Assembly (NCBI RefSeq): GCF_030064675.1
Contig: NZ_CP116413.1
Location: forward strand, 6,790,001 to 6,854,000
Source: Crossiella sp. CA-258035
GTDB lineage: Bacteria; Actinomycetota; Actinomycetes; Mycobacteriales; Pseudonocardiaceae
Direction of reading: 5' to 3'
Length of the DNA: 64,000 nucleotides
The position numbers and the translations under genes were made by a program. Shown one piece after another: positions 35,531 to 45,239 of this stretch (position 1 is its first letter; each line of letters begins with the position of its first letter). Below the pieces are notes generated by a model. The model ran no database searches. It had not been told where the DNA came from and saw only the letters and a program-made list of their open reading frames with translations.

Positions 35531-35543
35531 GTCCACAATGGAC
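35531..35543. repeat. Intergenic copy of the dispersed 13-bp motif GTCCACWNNGGAC
   Basis: GTCCACAATGGAC lies in the 52-bp gap between the YceI and pirin genes. Exact fits to the pattern in either orientation also occur at 3802, 5611, 15227, 17077, 17327, 18650, 23169, 26977, 27901, 36465 and 60521. Near matches with one mismatch lie at 19350, 25248, 41627, 55926 and 60308. Confidence 0.7.
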
Positions 35544-35566
35544 GACCATCCCGAAAGGAAAGAAGG

Positions 35567-36328
35567 ATGACGAAAACGCTGAGTCCAGGGGTGGACATCC
35601 GGCGTGCCGCCGACCGGTCCGCCACCAGGATCGACTGGCTGGACTCGAAGCACTCCTTCTCCTTCGGGAGCGACTACGATCCGGCCAACACCCACCACGG
35701 ACTGCTGCTGGTCAACAACGACGATGTGGTCAGCCCCGGCACCGGGTTCGACACCCATCCGCACCGGGACATGGAGATCGTCACCTGGGTGCTACGGGGT
35801 TCCCTCGTGCACCAGGACTCCACCGGCCATTCCGGGATCATCTATCCCGGCCTGGCCCAGCGGATGAGCGCGGGCAGCGGCATCCTGCACTCGGAGAAGA
35901 ACGACTCCTGGCGGCTGCACGGCGCCGAACACGTCGACGAGGTGCATTTTGTGCAGATGTGGGTGGTACCGGACGAATCGGGGATCACGCCGGGCTACGA
36001 GCAGCTGGAGATCGACGACCGGCTGCTCGCCGGCGGCCTCGTCCCAGTCGCCTCGGGCATGGACCGGCACCGGGACGAGTCGGCCATCCGGATCAAGAAC
36101 AAGTACGCCGCGCTGCACGCCGCCCGGCTGACCGCCGGGCAGTCCGTGACCTTGCCGGACGCGCCGTTCCTGCACCTGTTCGTGCCGCGCGGAGCGGTCA
36201 CGCTGGAGGGTTCCGGCGAGCTGGCCACCGGGGACGCGGTGCGGTTCACCGCCATCGGCGGGCAGCGGGTCACCGCGACCGAGGACGCCGAGGTCCTGGT
36301 GTGGGAGATGCACGCGACCCTCGGGTGA
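35567..36328 (+). CDS. Pirin-family cupin protein
   Basis: A 253-residue bicupin. The N-terminal cupin carries the metal site FDTHPHRDMEIVTWVLRG (two histidines, and a third in GSGILHSEKND), as in YhhW-type pirins that act as quercetin dioxygenases or redox-sensing proteins. The C-terminal cupin is degenerate. AAGGA sits just upstream of ATG 35567. It follows YceI by 52 bases and is probably co-transcribed with it, which would place it under MarR control. A strong terminator follows. Confidence 0.85.
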   Translation: MTKTLSPGVDIRRAADRSATRIDWLDSKHSFSFGSDYDPANTHHGLLLVNNDDVVSPGTGFDTHPHRDMEIVTWVLRGSLVHQDSTGHSGIIYPGLAQRMSAGSGILHSEKNDSWRLHGAEHVDEVHFVQMWVVPDESGITPGYEQLEIDDRLLAGGLVPVASGMDRHRDESAIRIKNKYAALHAARLTAGQSVTLPDAPFLHLFVPRGAVTLEGSGELATGDAVRFTAIGGQRVTATEDAEVLVWEMHATLG

Positions 36329-36339
36329 GCTTCACGTAC

Positions 36340-36384
36340 AAGAATGGGGCCGGTGAAGACGGCGGGTTCACCGGCCCCATTCTT
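36340..36384. terminator. Strong bidirectional terminator
   Basis: An 18-base left arm (36340-36357, AAGAATGGGGCCGGTGAA) pairs without mismatch to the right arm (36367-36384) across a nine-base loop, with A/T-rich ends on both sides. It ends the YceI-pirin transcript and can stop the opposing DinB-like gene. Confidence 0.9.
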
Positions 36385-36464
36385 ATTTCACACCTTACAT
36401 TAACCGCGCACTTCGTTTCGCCCCCAACAATCCGCGTGCAAAGGATTGCCAGCGCCACCGCCCT

Positions 36465-36477
36465 GTCCACAGTGGAC
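36465..36477. repeat. Second intergenic copy of the dispersed 13-bp motif
   Basis: GTCCACAGTGGAC, a near-perfect palindrome about 80 bp past the terminator and 15 bp from the stop of the DinB-like gene. The spacer 36385-36464 around it is AT-richer than its surroundings and holds no gene. Confidence 0.6.
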
Positions 36478-36491
36478 GGTTCACCGGCTGG

Positions 36492-37088
36492 CTACCCCGC
36501 GCTGGGCGTCCACCGCGGGTCCCGCCCGCTGAGGCCGATCAGCCGATCCAGTGGCGGCTGCCCCGGGTCCACCGTCACGACCGGACCGAACAGGCCCTCC
36601 CGGTCGGCCTCGCTCTCCGGCCCGGAGAACTGCTCCACGAACTCCAGCGCGGCGGCCAGTTCCGCGGCCCGCACCGAGTAGTCCGCGCCGATCGAGCGGG
36701 CCACGTCCCAGCCGTGCACGACCAGCTCGTTCATCGCCACCATCCCGGCCACCTCGCCCGGCAGGTCCACCCCGCCGACCCTGGTCATCCCGGCCAGCGC
36801 GGCCGGGTCCCGCCAGGCCTCGGCCAGCTCGCCCAGCTGGGCGGGGTAGGCGGTGCGCCAGTCGGCAGGCAGCCGGGCGGCGTCACCGGCCGGCGGCGGG
36901 CCGGTGTCCGGGCCGAGCTCCTTGCGGGCGGCCTGGGTGAAGGCGAGCGCGAGCCCGCCGATGTGCTCGACCAGGTCACCCAGCCGGTACTCCGCGCACG
37001 GTGTCGGTCCGGCCAGCTGCTCGTCGGTGATCGCGGCGAGCAGCGCGGACATCCGGTCGGCCGCGCCGCCGAGCTCGATGGTGGTCAT
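36492..37088 (-). CDS. DinB-like protein of the TIGR03086 (maleylpyruvate isomerase N-terminal) family
   Basis: A 198-residue four-helix-bundle protein. CAEYRLGDLVEHIGGLALAF and AMNELVVHGWDVARSIG provide the conserved histidines of this metal-binding, often mycothiol-dependent family. The exact substrate is not predictable. ATG 37088 follows a purine-rich GGAGATGAG site; the longer upstream frame has no support. Single gene, convergent to pirin. Confidence 0.8.
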   Translation of the reverse strand: MTTIELGGAADRMSALLAAITDEQLAGPTPCAEYRLGDLVEHIGGLALAFTQAARKELGPDTGPPPAGDAARLPADWRTAYPAQLGELAEAWRDPAALAGMTRVGGVDLPGEVAGMVAMNELVVHGWDVARSIGADYSVRAAELAAALEFVEQFSGPESEADREGLFGPVVTVDPGQPPLDRLIGLSGRDPRWTPSAG

Positions 37089-37183
37089 CTCATCTCCCGA
37101 GGTGGTGGTGCGGCCAGTCAACCGCACCCCACCGACGAACGGGGCGGTCACAGATCGACACCGGGCCGAAGGCCCGCAGTCGA

Positions 37184-37232
37184 AACCGGGCCGGTCGCCC
37201 GCCCCGGCAGGGAGCGGGCGACCGGCCCGGTT
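37184..37232 (-). terminator. Terminator of the subtilase gene
   Basis: A perfect 19-pair stem: the left arm starts AACCGGGCC at 37184, the right arm ends GGCCCGGTT at 37232, with an 11-base loop. It begins 15 bases past the protease stop. No T tract. Confidence 0.85.
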
Positions 37233-37246
37233 CAGCGTGGTGCCGG

Positions 37247-39226
<1,980 letters not shown>

Positions 39227-39442
39227 GTCAGGTCCTTTCCGCAGGGTAACCGGGTCGGAACGTAATCCGGGCCACACCGGGCTCGGTAGAGCGCATTGGC
39301 GACAATGGCCGGATCCCGCCACCGGACTTACCGCCCTCAACGCCCTGAGCTGCGGCGATGTGGCCATTCTGTGGCAACACCCGGAAAAACCCACCCCGCC
39401 TGGCCGAACCCCCGTCCACCCGATGGACGGCCAAGCCAGGTG

Positions 39443-39496
39443 TTGACACCGCGGCGGCCCTCTGCCTACTGTCTCGCCAGACAGAACGAACGTTCT
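39443..39496 (+). promoter_or_regulatory. Consensus promoter with downstream palindrome for the secreted hydrolase
   Basis: TTGACA (39443-39448), an 18-bp spacer and TACTGT (39467-39472) make a near-consensus promoter, unusual for this genome. Just past the expected start lies AGAACGAACGTTCT (39483-39496), with perfect six-base arms. It fits a TetR-type operator and also the GAAC-N4-GTTC pattern of actinobacterial LexA boxes. The rest of the 304-bp gap (39227-39442) shows no gene or other clear signal. Confidence 0.6.
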
Positions 39497-39530
39497 TTCC
39501 CGAAGGCTCGCCAGTCCCCCGGAGGAAGCC

Positions 39531-40325
39531 ATGTCCCGCCGTTTCGCACTCCGCACCCGGATCGCCACCGCTGTCCTCGGCGTCGCCGCCCTGTTCGCCA
39601 CCCTCGCCCCGGCCGCCGTCGGCGCTGAGGACAGCGACCTGCGCGGCCCGAAGCCCACCATCGTGCTGGTGCACGGCGCCTTCGCCGACGCGAGCAGCTG
39701 GGCCGAGGTCACCCAGCGCCTGCAGCGCCACGGCTTCCCGGTGCTCGCGGTGGCCAACCCACTGCGCGGCCTGGCCCCGGACTCCGAAGCCGTCCGCCAG
39801 GTGGTCAACAGCGTCTCCGGCCCGGTCATCCTGGTCGGCCACTCCTACGGCGGCGCGCTGATCTCCCACGCGGCCGCGGGCGAGAAGGACGTCAAGGCCC
39901 TGGTCTACATCGCCGCCTTCGCCCCCGCCGTCGGCGAGTCCGCGCTGGAGCTCTCCGCGGGCGGCAAGCTCGGCCCGGACACCACCACGACCATCGGCCA
40001 CGACGTCTACCTCAAGCCGGACCGCTTCCACGAGGTCTTCGCCGCCGACCTGCCCCGCCGCACCACCGCGCAACTGGCCGCCGGCCAGCGCCCGGTCGAC
40101 GCGAGCGCCCTGTCCGCCAAGGCCACCGCCGCCGCCTGGCAGCAGATCCCCAGCTGGTACCTCATCGCCAAGCAGGACAACGCCATCCCGGCCGACTCCC
40201 AGCGCGCCATGGCCGCCCGCGCCCACTCCCACACCACCGAGGTCAACGCCTCGCACGCGGTGAGCGTCTCCCGCCCGGAGGCCACCTACACCACCATCCT
40301 GGACGCGGTCCGCGGCACCCGCTGA
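39531..40325 (+). CDS. Secreted alpha/beta hydrolase
   Basis: A 264-residue exported hydrolase. The signal peptide ends near AAVGAED (residue 33). TIVLVHGAFADASSW carries the oxyanion loop, GHSYGG (residues 103-108) the nucleophile serine, and a late NASHAVSVSRP the catalytic histidine. It resembles the esterase-like hydrolases that are common in Streptomyces. The substrate is unknown. GGAGG precedes ATG 39531. Confidence 0.85.
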   Translation: MSRRFALRTRIATAVLGVAALFATLAPAAVGAEDSDLRGPKPTIVLVHGAFADASSWAEVTQRLQRHGFPVLAVANPLRGLAPDSEAVRQVVNSVSGPVILVGHSYGGALISHAAAGEKDVKALVYIAAFAPAVGESALELSAGGKLGPDTTTTIGHDVYLKPDRFHEVFAADLPRRTTAQLAAGQRPVDASALSAKATAAAWQQIPSWYLIAKQDNAIPADSQRAMAARAHSHTTEVNASHAVSVSRPEATYTTILDAVRGTR

Positions 40326-40329
40326 CCGC

Positions 40330-40364
40330 AGGCGCCCGTTTTCCCGCGAGGGAAACGGGCGCCT
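40330..40364. terminator. Bidirectional terminator
   Basis: AGGCGCCCGTTTTCCC pairs with GGGAAACGGGCGCCT around a GCGA loop, 15 pairs with one bulged T, between the hydrolase stop and the stop of the opposing small gene. Confidence 0.75.
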
Positions 40365-40374
40365 CCGTCGTCGC

Positions 40375-40713
40375 TCAGCCGCGCGCGGCGACCAGCGCTT
40401 CCAGCCGTTCGACCACGGCCCGCCACTCGTCCACGACCACCTGCGGCAGGTTGACCGCGCTCGCCCGGCCGTGCAGCACGTCGCTGGTCTTGGCGTAGAC
40501 GTGACGGCCGAGCCGGACCAGTCCGACCGCCTCGATCCGCCTGGCTTCGGGCACGCAGCCGAGCACGAACGCCAGCCGCTTGCCGATCACCGAGTTCCGG
40601 CCAGGGGTGCCGGGCTGGCAGACGTGGTCGAACGCGGTGACCGCGACCCGCTCCAACCGGATCCGCAGCTCCAGCGCCTCCACCCGCCGCTGGGTCGCAG
40701 TCGCTGGGTTCAT
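40375..40713 (-). CDS. Hypothetical 112-residue helical protein downstream of an ATPase remnant
   Basis: No family is recognised with confidence. The protein is predicted all-helical, with RLERVAVTAFDHVCQPGTPGRN, a central IGKRLAFVLG and a conserved-looking KTSDVLHGR segment; the last recalls the R-x4-H-type motifs of HEPN proteins, but the match is weak. Its ATG overlaps the stop of the truncated ATPase gene (ATGA), so it was the second gene of a coupled pair. With the first gene broken, it may now be unexpressed. Confidence 0.55.
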   Translation of the reverse strand: MNPATATQRRVEALELRIRLERVAVTAFDHVCQPGTPGRNSVIGKRLAFVLGCVPEARRIEAVGLVRLGRHVYAKTSDVLHGRASAVNLPQVVVDEWRAVVERLEALVAARG

Positions 40714-41033
40714 CGCCGACCCACCAACCGCTCACACGCTCGGCGAGCGGCGGCGATCTCGTCCTCGGTCACCGGATCGGCCGTGGAGTTACCGTGCGCC
40801 CCGCCGTTCCAGTTGCCGAGGTAGTGGTCGCACTCCTGCCTGGCCAGCTCTACCACGTGCGGGGATCCCGCACCCGGCAACACCCTGATGGCTATCTTCA
40901 GCCGATCCTTGGTGGTGCCCTGGGAGTCGATCGCCTCCAGCAGCGGTCTAATCGGCACGCCCGCGCGAGCGGCATAGGCGAGTACCGCGGTGCGCAGCGC
41001 GTTGTCGAGCGCTTGGCGGCACAGCCCGCGCAC
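40710..41033 (-). pseudogene. C-terminal remnant of an AAA-type ATPase gene
   Basis: About 107 codons remain, starting abruptly at VRGLCRQALDNALRTAVLAY and ending in a coupled stop. The CRQAL...A pattern followed by a segment rich in basic residues resembles the C-terminal tails of large actinobacterial AAA ATPases of unknown, possibly defence-related, function. The rest of the gene is absent: the DNA switches at about 41031-41040 to a permease gene on the other strand. The GTG at 41033 could in principle restart translation, but no ribosome site is seen. Confidence 0.6.
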
Positions 41034-41036
41034 GTG

Positions 41037-42449
41037 ACCGGTTTTCCGCTGGCCTACTACGCGGCGCGGTACAACCTGGACCTCGACCTGATCACCAGGG
41101 GTTCCGGGTTCGGCTACTACGGCTCGGTGCTGACCAGCGTGATCTTCGCCAGCTTCACGTTCATCTTCTTCGCCCTCGAAGGCTCGATCATGGCGCAGGG
41201 CCTGCGGTACGGGCTCGGGTTGCCGCTGTGGCTGGGATATCTGGTGTCCACGCTGGTGATCATTCCGCTGGTGGTCTACGGGATGCGCACGCTGGCGCGG
41301 TTGCAGACCTGGACGAACCCGCTGTGGCTGGTGCTGATCGTGCTGCCGCTGGTCTACCTGGTGCTGGCCGATCCCTCGTCGGTGCAACGGTTCCTGGACC
41401 ACCCCGGCAAGGGCACCGGGCAGCTGAGCGCGGCGGCGGTGATGCTCGGCGCGGGGGTGTGCCTGTCGCTGATGGCGCAGATCGGCGAGCAGATCGACTA
41501 CCTGCGGTTCATGCCGCCGCGGACCGCGGCCAACCGGCGGTCCTGGTGGGCCTCGGTGGTGCTGGCCGGGCCGGGCTGGGTGGTCTTCGGCGCGTTGAAG
41601 CAGACGATCGGCGTCTTCCTCGCTGTGTACATTGTGGACAGTGTGGGGCTGACCAGGGCGGTGGAGCCGATCGAGCAGTTCACCTCGGCCTTCCGGCAGC
41701 TGATGCCGGGCTGGCTGGTGGTGCCGCTGGCACTGCTGCTGGTGGTGCTGAGCCAGGTGAAGATCAACGTCACCAACGCCTACTCGGGTTCGCTGGCCTG
41801 GACCAACTCCGTCACCAGGGTGACCCGGCGCTACCCGGGGCGGCTGGTGTTCGTGGTGGTGAACCTGGGCATCGCGCTGGCGCTGATGGAGGCCGACATG
41901 TTCAGCTTCCTCAACGGGCTGCTCAGCTTCTACTCCAACTGCGCCATCGCCTGGGTGGTCACGGTGGCTGCCGACATCATGGTCAACAAGCACCTGCTCG
42001 GTCTCTCGCCCAAGGTGCCGGAGTTCCGGCGCGGCATGCTCTACGCGGTCAACCCCGTTGGCGTGGTGTCGTTCCTGGCCTCCTCCGGCATCTCCATCGC
42101 GATGTACTTCGGCCTGCTCGGCGCGGCGTTGCAGCCGTACTCGCCGCCCGCGGCGGTGCTGATCGCGCTGGTGCTCACCCCGCTGACCGCGGTGCTCACC
42201 CGCGGCCGCTTCTACCTGCGCCGCACCGACGACGGGATCGCGGAGCCGGTGCTGGACGCCGACGGCAACCCCAGCGGCACCCGCTACGACTGCGTGGTGT
42301 GCCGCCAGGACTTCGAGCGGCCGGACGTGCTCGCCAGCGCGGCCGGTGGCGTGATCTGCTCGCTGTGCCTGAGCACCGACCGCACCGGCGTGCACGTGCT
42401 GCCCGCTCAGCCGCGGACGACGACCTCCTTGGGCGCCACCGCGTCGTAG
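41037..42449 (+). pseudogene. 5'-truncated purine-cytosine permease-family transporter
   Basis: The reading frame matches the permease from TGFPLAYYAARYNLDLDLITRGSGFGYYG to the end, with about ten membrane segments and a C-terminal CVVC...CSLC zinc-ribbon-like tail. The usual first 80-100 residues, including the first two or three helices and the start, are missing. An upstream in-frame ATG at 40794 exists, but the codons it would add are the antisense of the ATPase remnant, so it is not a real N-terminus. The gene is probably dead. The last 43 bases overlap the convergent yidC-like gene. Confidence 0.75.
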
Positions 42450-43075
42450 ACCGCACGCAGGGCGAGGGTCCAGGCGGTGGTGGTGAGCAGGTAGATCGCG
42501 GTGGCCAGCGGCAGGAACAGGCTGAACACCACCAGCGCGTAGGGCAGCAGGCGGGCCAGCACGCTGGTGGTGCCGGCGCGCACGGCGAGTCGTCCTGACC
42601 AGTGGGCGGTGGCGGCCAGCAGCAGGAGCAGTCCGATGGCGACCAGTGGGTGCGCGCCGAGCAGCCAGGCCACCCGCTCGCCCAGTGGCGCGCCGAAGAG
42701 CTCGTGCTGGAGCAGGCCGTTGGGTTGCCCGGCGACGGTGTCGGAGAGGAACAGCCGGTACAGCACGAAGAAGAACGGCGCCTGGGCCAGGGTGGGCAGC
42801 ATCCCGGCGAACAGCGAGCCGCCCTCGGCCTGTGCCTTGGCCATTTCGCGTTCCAGCCGTTTCGGGCTGTTCTTGTGCTGATCCTGGATCTCGCGCAGCC
42901 GCGTCAGCCAGGCCGTGCGCCGCCGCTCACCGCGCAGCGCGGCGAGGCTGAGCGGCAGCAGCAGGGCGCGGACGGCCAGGGTGAAGGCGATGATCGCGCC
43001 GACGGTGTGCAGGGGTCCGCCGAGTGCGGACACCACGAGGTACGCGCCGTGCACCGGCGCGTCGAAGATGGACAT
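42407..43075 (-). CDS. yidC: YidC/Oxa1-family membrane protein insertase
   Basis: A 222-residue protein with five membrane segments and the cytosolic basic loop (LREIQDQHKNSPKRLEREMAK) of YidC proteins; FAGMLPTLAQAPFFFVLYRLF is the conserved core. It lacks a lipobox signal and is shorter than the main YidC near oriC, so it is a second, accessory insertase. It follows the DUF6412 gene by 33 bases, an association I recall from other actinobacteria. Confidence 0.85.
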   Translation of the reverse strand: MSIFDAPVHGAYLVVSALGGPLHTVGAIIAFTLAVRALLLPLSLAALRGERRRTAWLTRLREIQDQHKNSPKRLEREMAKAQAEGGSLFAGMLPTLAQAPFFFVLYRLFLSDTVAGQPNGLLQHELFGAPLGERVAWLLGAHPLVAIGLLLLLAATAHWSGRLAVRAGTTSVLARLLPYALVVFSLFLPLATAIYLLTTTAWTLALRAVYDAVAPKEVVVRG

Positions 43076-43108
43076 GGGTGACCCGGTTTCGCTTGTGCGG
43101 TAAGGGAT

Positions 43109-43369
43109 TCAGGCGAAGGCGCGGGTCACGCCGGGGGCTCGTGGACGGGGACGGCCCGGTGCGTCCGGGTCACCGAGTCGCAGGTAGCGGTTGTGCGCGA
43201 GGCGGCCGAGCAGGTCCGGGGTCCAGGGCTGGCCCTGGGGCAGCAGGGTGCGCCGGACCTGGGCGAGGAGCTGGCTGGTGAGCAGGGCGGCCAGCAGCGC
43301 CACGACCGCGATCGTGGTCAGCAGCAGTGTGTCGGGCGTCCCGACCAGCGCCAGCCATACCCCCTGCAC
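43109..43369 (-). CDS. DUF6412-like small membrane protein
   Basis: An 86-residue protein with one hydrophobic helix (LLLTTIAVVALLAALLTSQL) and a C-terminal DPDAPGRPRPRAPG tail, a pattern I associate with DUF6412 proteins encoded beside yidC paralogues. GTG 43369 is the best start, but no clear ribosome site precedes it. It is the first gene of the pair; the function is unknown, possibly assisting the insertase. Confidence 0.6.
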   Translation of the reverse strand: MQGVWLALVGTPDTLLLTTIAVVALLAALLTSQLLAQVRRTLLPQGQPWTPDLLGRLAHNRYLRLGDPDAPGRPRPRAPGVTRAFA

Positions 43370-43410
43370 GCCAGCACAACGCGCGGACGGCGCGCGGAGT
43401 TCCCGGCCGA

Positions 43411-44091
43411 CTACTGGAGCGCCGAGCCCGCGGTGGGCAGCAGCGGCAGCGCGGTCGGCTCCGCGATCAGCCGCTCGGTCAGCGCGCGCCAGGCCGTCGT
43501 CCCCGCGCGCTCCGCCTGGTGCGCGGCCAGCTCCTCGGCAGAGGCGAACCGGCTCAGCCAGAGGAAGGCGTGCTCGCCCTCGCGCACCGGCAGCCGGGGG
43601 AAGTTGTTGGCCGCGTACTCGGTGCTGAAGGAGGCCAGTGCTGGGCCGCCGGTCGCGGTGAGCATCGGCGCGAGTTCCGCACGGTGGAACCCGCGGAAGT
43701 CCTCGTCGACCGGGCGGTCCAGGAAGCACAGCGTGGCCAGGTACACCCCCGGCTAGGCCCACGGCCCGCGCGGCAGCTCGCCGGTCTCGGGGCGGAGCAG
43801 CAGCACGTCGTCGGAGTCGACCATGGTGGCGTTGGCCGCGGCCCGGTGCTCGGCCCAGACCGGTCCCCCGTAGAAGGCGGTCAGCCCGGCCTGCCTGGCG
43901 GCCATGTCGGCGAACCCGCGCAGCCACACGAACCGGTCGGCGTCCGCCGGCGTCCGGAACTGGCCGAGCACCCGGATGCCGACCTCCTCCTGCGTGTCCA
44001 CGAACTCGCGGTCGAACAGCTCGATGAGGTCGCCGACACGCCCCGGATGGAGGGTGTACTGACGAAGTTCGATCACGGAGGGGTACGACAT
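43411..44091 (-). pseudogene. NIPSNAP-family gene split by an in-frame amber codon
   Basis: ATG 44091, with AGGAG upstream, opens a frame starting MSYPSVIELRQYTLHPGRV, the usual N-terminal half of a two-domain NIPSNAP protein (112 codons to TAG at 43755-43753). Two codons later, in the same frame, the second half continues VYLATLCFLDRPVDEDF through LPVREGEHAFLWLSRF to a stop at 43411. A single TAG thus divides an otherwise full-length gene of about 226 codons. Alternatives are two separate proteins, the second starting at GTG 43746 without a good ribosome site, or stop read-through. A sequencing error cannot be excluded. Confidence 0.7.
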
Positions 44092-44317
44092 GCGGCTCCT
44101 TCGGTAGCGGAAGCCGCACGGTACGACCCATTCACTGCCATCTACCGTCAGGGTTTGGCACGGACGAGGGTTCAACTGCCCACGCTCAGTTACAAACTGT
44201 TAAGAAAATTGAGGGAGCATCACCCGTTTGTTGGCCTCATTCCGTTGAGACCCAAGTCACAACGTGCGATCCTGTGACGCAGAGGGATCACCACAGTGGG
44301 GAAGGCTGTGATCGTCA

Positions 44318-44485
44318 ATGGCGACCGAAGCAGATGCCTGGTCAACGTTGCTGGACACCTACCGACAGGCGGCGGTGCAAACGCTGAGCTGCCACTTCTG
44401 CGCCGACAACCGGTGCAGCGCCTGCAACCAGGTCTGGCCGTGCACCGCGGCCTGCGCCGCGGAGTTCACGCTCGATCTGGACTAG
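44318..44485 (+). CDS. Small six-cysteine protein
   Basis: A 55-residue protein not matching a family I know. The first 23 residues form an amphipathic helix; then cysteines at 25, 28, 33, 36, 42 and 46 make a CxxC-x4-CxxC-x5-C-x3-C pattern fit for one or two zinc ions, followed by a short acidic tail. A purine-rich GGGGAAGG precedes the ATG. The 230-bp spacer upstream is AT-richer than its surroundings (around 44190-44220) and probably carries the promoter. It could be a small regulator or metal-binding protein. Confidence 0.55.
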   Translation: MATEADAWSTLLDTYRQAAVQTLSCHFCADNRCSACNQVWPCTAACAAEFTLDLD

Positions 44486-44569
44486 ACACCAGCACCGACG
44501 CACCAAGCACCCGCGTCACCACCTGAGCCCGTCGCACCGGCCCGTCCGACCGCGGCGGGCTCCCGTGTC

Positions 44570-45076
44570 TCACCCGGTGAACCGGCCCACCTGCTGCTCC
44601 AGCACCCCGACCAGCGGCAACACCCGGTGCGCCACCCGGTCGTTGAGCGCGACCTCGGTCCGGGTCCGGACCACCCCCGGCGTGTTGATCATCCGCTCGA
44701 TCACCGCCTCCAGGTGCCGGTTGTCCCTGGCCACCACCCGGCACAGGATGTCGCCCTCCCCCGCGATGGAGTGCGCCTCGATCAGCTCCGGGATCGCCGC
44801 CAGGCTGCGCGGCACCTCGGCGAACCGCTCCTGCGCCACGTCCACGTGCACGAACGCCAGCACCGGGAAGCCCATCGCGGCCGGGGCCAGCCTGGGCGCG
44901 TAGCCGTCGATGACCCCGTCCTTGACCATCCGGTCCAGCCTGGACTGCACCGTCGCCCGCGCCACACCGAGCAGGCGCGCGTACTCCCGCACGCCCGCTC
45001 TAGGCTGCTCCATGACCAGGCGGAGCACCGCCAAGTCGAGTTTGTCGAAGGACGTCGAAGACGACGATGTGGTCAC
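44570..45076 (-). CDS. bkdR: Lrp/AsnC-family regulator, probable regulator of the 2-oxoacid dehydrogenase operon
   Basis: A 168-residue Lrp-type protein: helix-turn-helix (LDLAVLRLVMEQPRAGVREYARLLGVARATVQSRLDRMVKDGVI) and a RAM ligand domain (AGEGDILCRVVARDNRHLEAVIERM). It is divergent from the branched-chain 2-oxoacid dehydrogenase genes with a 163-bp shared spacer, the usual arrangement of BkdR activators that respond to branched-chain amino acids. The symbol rests on this context. Confidence 0.8.
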   Translation of the reverse strand: MTTSSSSTSFDKLDLAVLRLVMEQPRAGVREYARLLGVARATVQSRLDRMVKDGVIDGYAPRLAPAAMGFPVLAFVHVDVAQERFAEVPRSLAAIPELIEAHSIAGEGDILCRVVARDNRHLEAVIERMINTPGVVRTRTEVALNDRVAHRVLPLVGVLEQQVGRFTG

Positions 45077-45143
45077 TTGGCCCCTCCGCAGGACGGATCA
45101 GTACCGGTTCAGCAGGCGTGACCGGCGCCACGTGACTGTGCCA

Positions 45144-45164
45144 TTGGTAAAAGATTTCCGCCAA
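45144..45164. promoter_or_regulatory. Possible Lrp-type binding site
   Basis: TTGG-N13-CCAA with an A/T-rich centre (TAAAAGATTT) lies midway between the Lrp gene and the E1 alpha start, the AT-richest part of this spacer. A second CCAA occurs ten bases on. Consistent with Lrp binding, but not diagnostic. Confidence 0.3.
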
Positions 45165-45239
45165 CTATTGAGCCAACGGCCATGTTTCGCTGAGATGGGC
45201 CACACTACTTGGCAGTGGAGCCGAGGAGAGGAGCGCGCG

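Noticed and set aside
35531-35543. Simple DnaA box interpretation of the dispersed motif
   Set aside because: Only the GTCCACA half resembles a DnaA box; many copies read GTCCACT and all keep the second GGAC arm, so a plain DnaA box does not explain the pattern.
36340-36384. Transposon terminal inverted repeat
   Set aside because: The two arms are nine bases apart with no transposase; position between convergent genes fits a terminator.
40794-41036. N-terminal part of the permease reading frame from ATG 40794
   Set aside because: These codons are the antisense of the ATPase remnant and have no membrane helices; permease homology starts only at about 41037.
44296-44526. 76-residue open frame overlapping the small Cys-rich gene
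   Set aside because: It has no ordered pattern, whereas the other frame gives regularly spaced cysteines and a better ribosome site.
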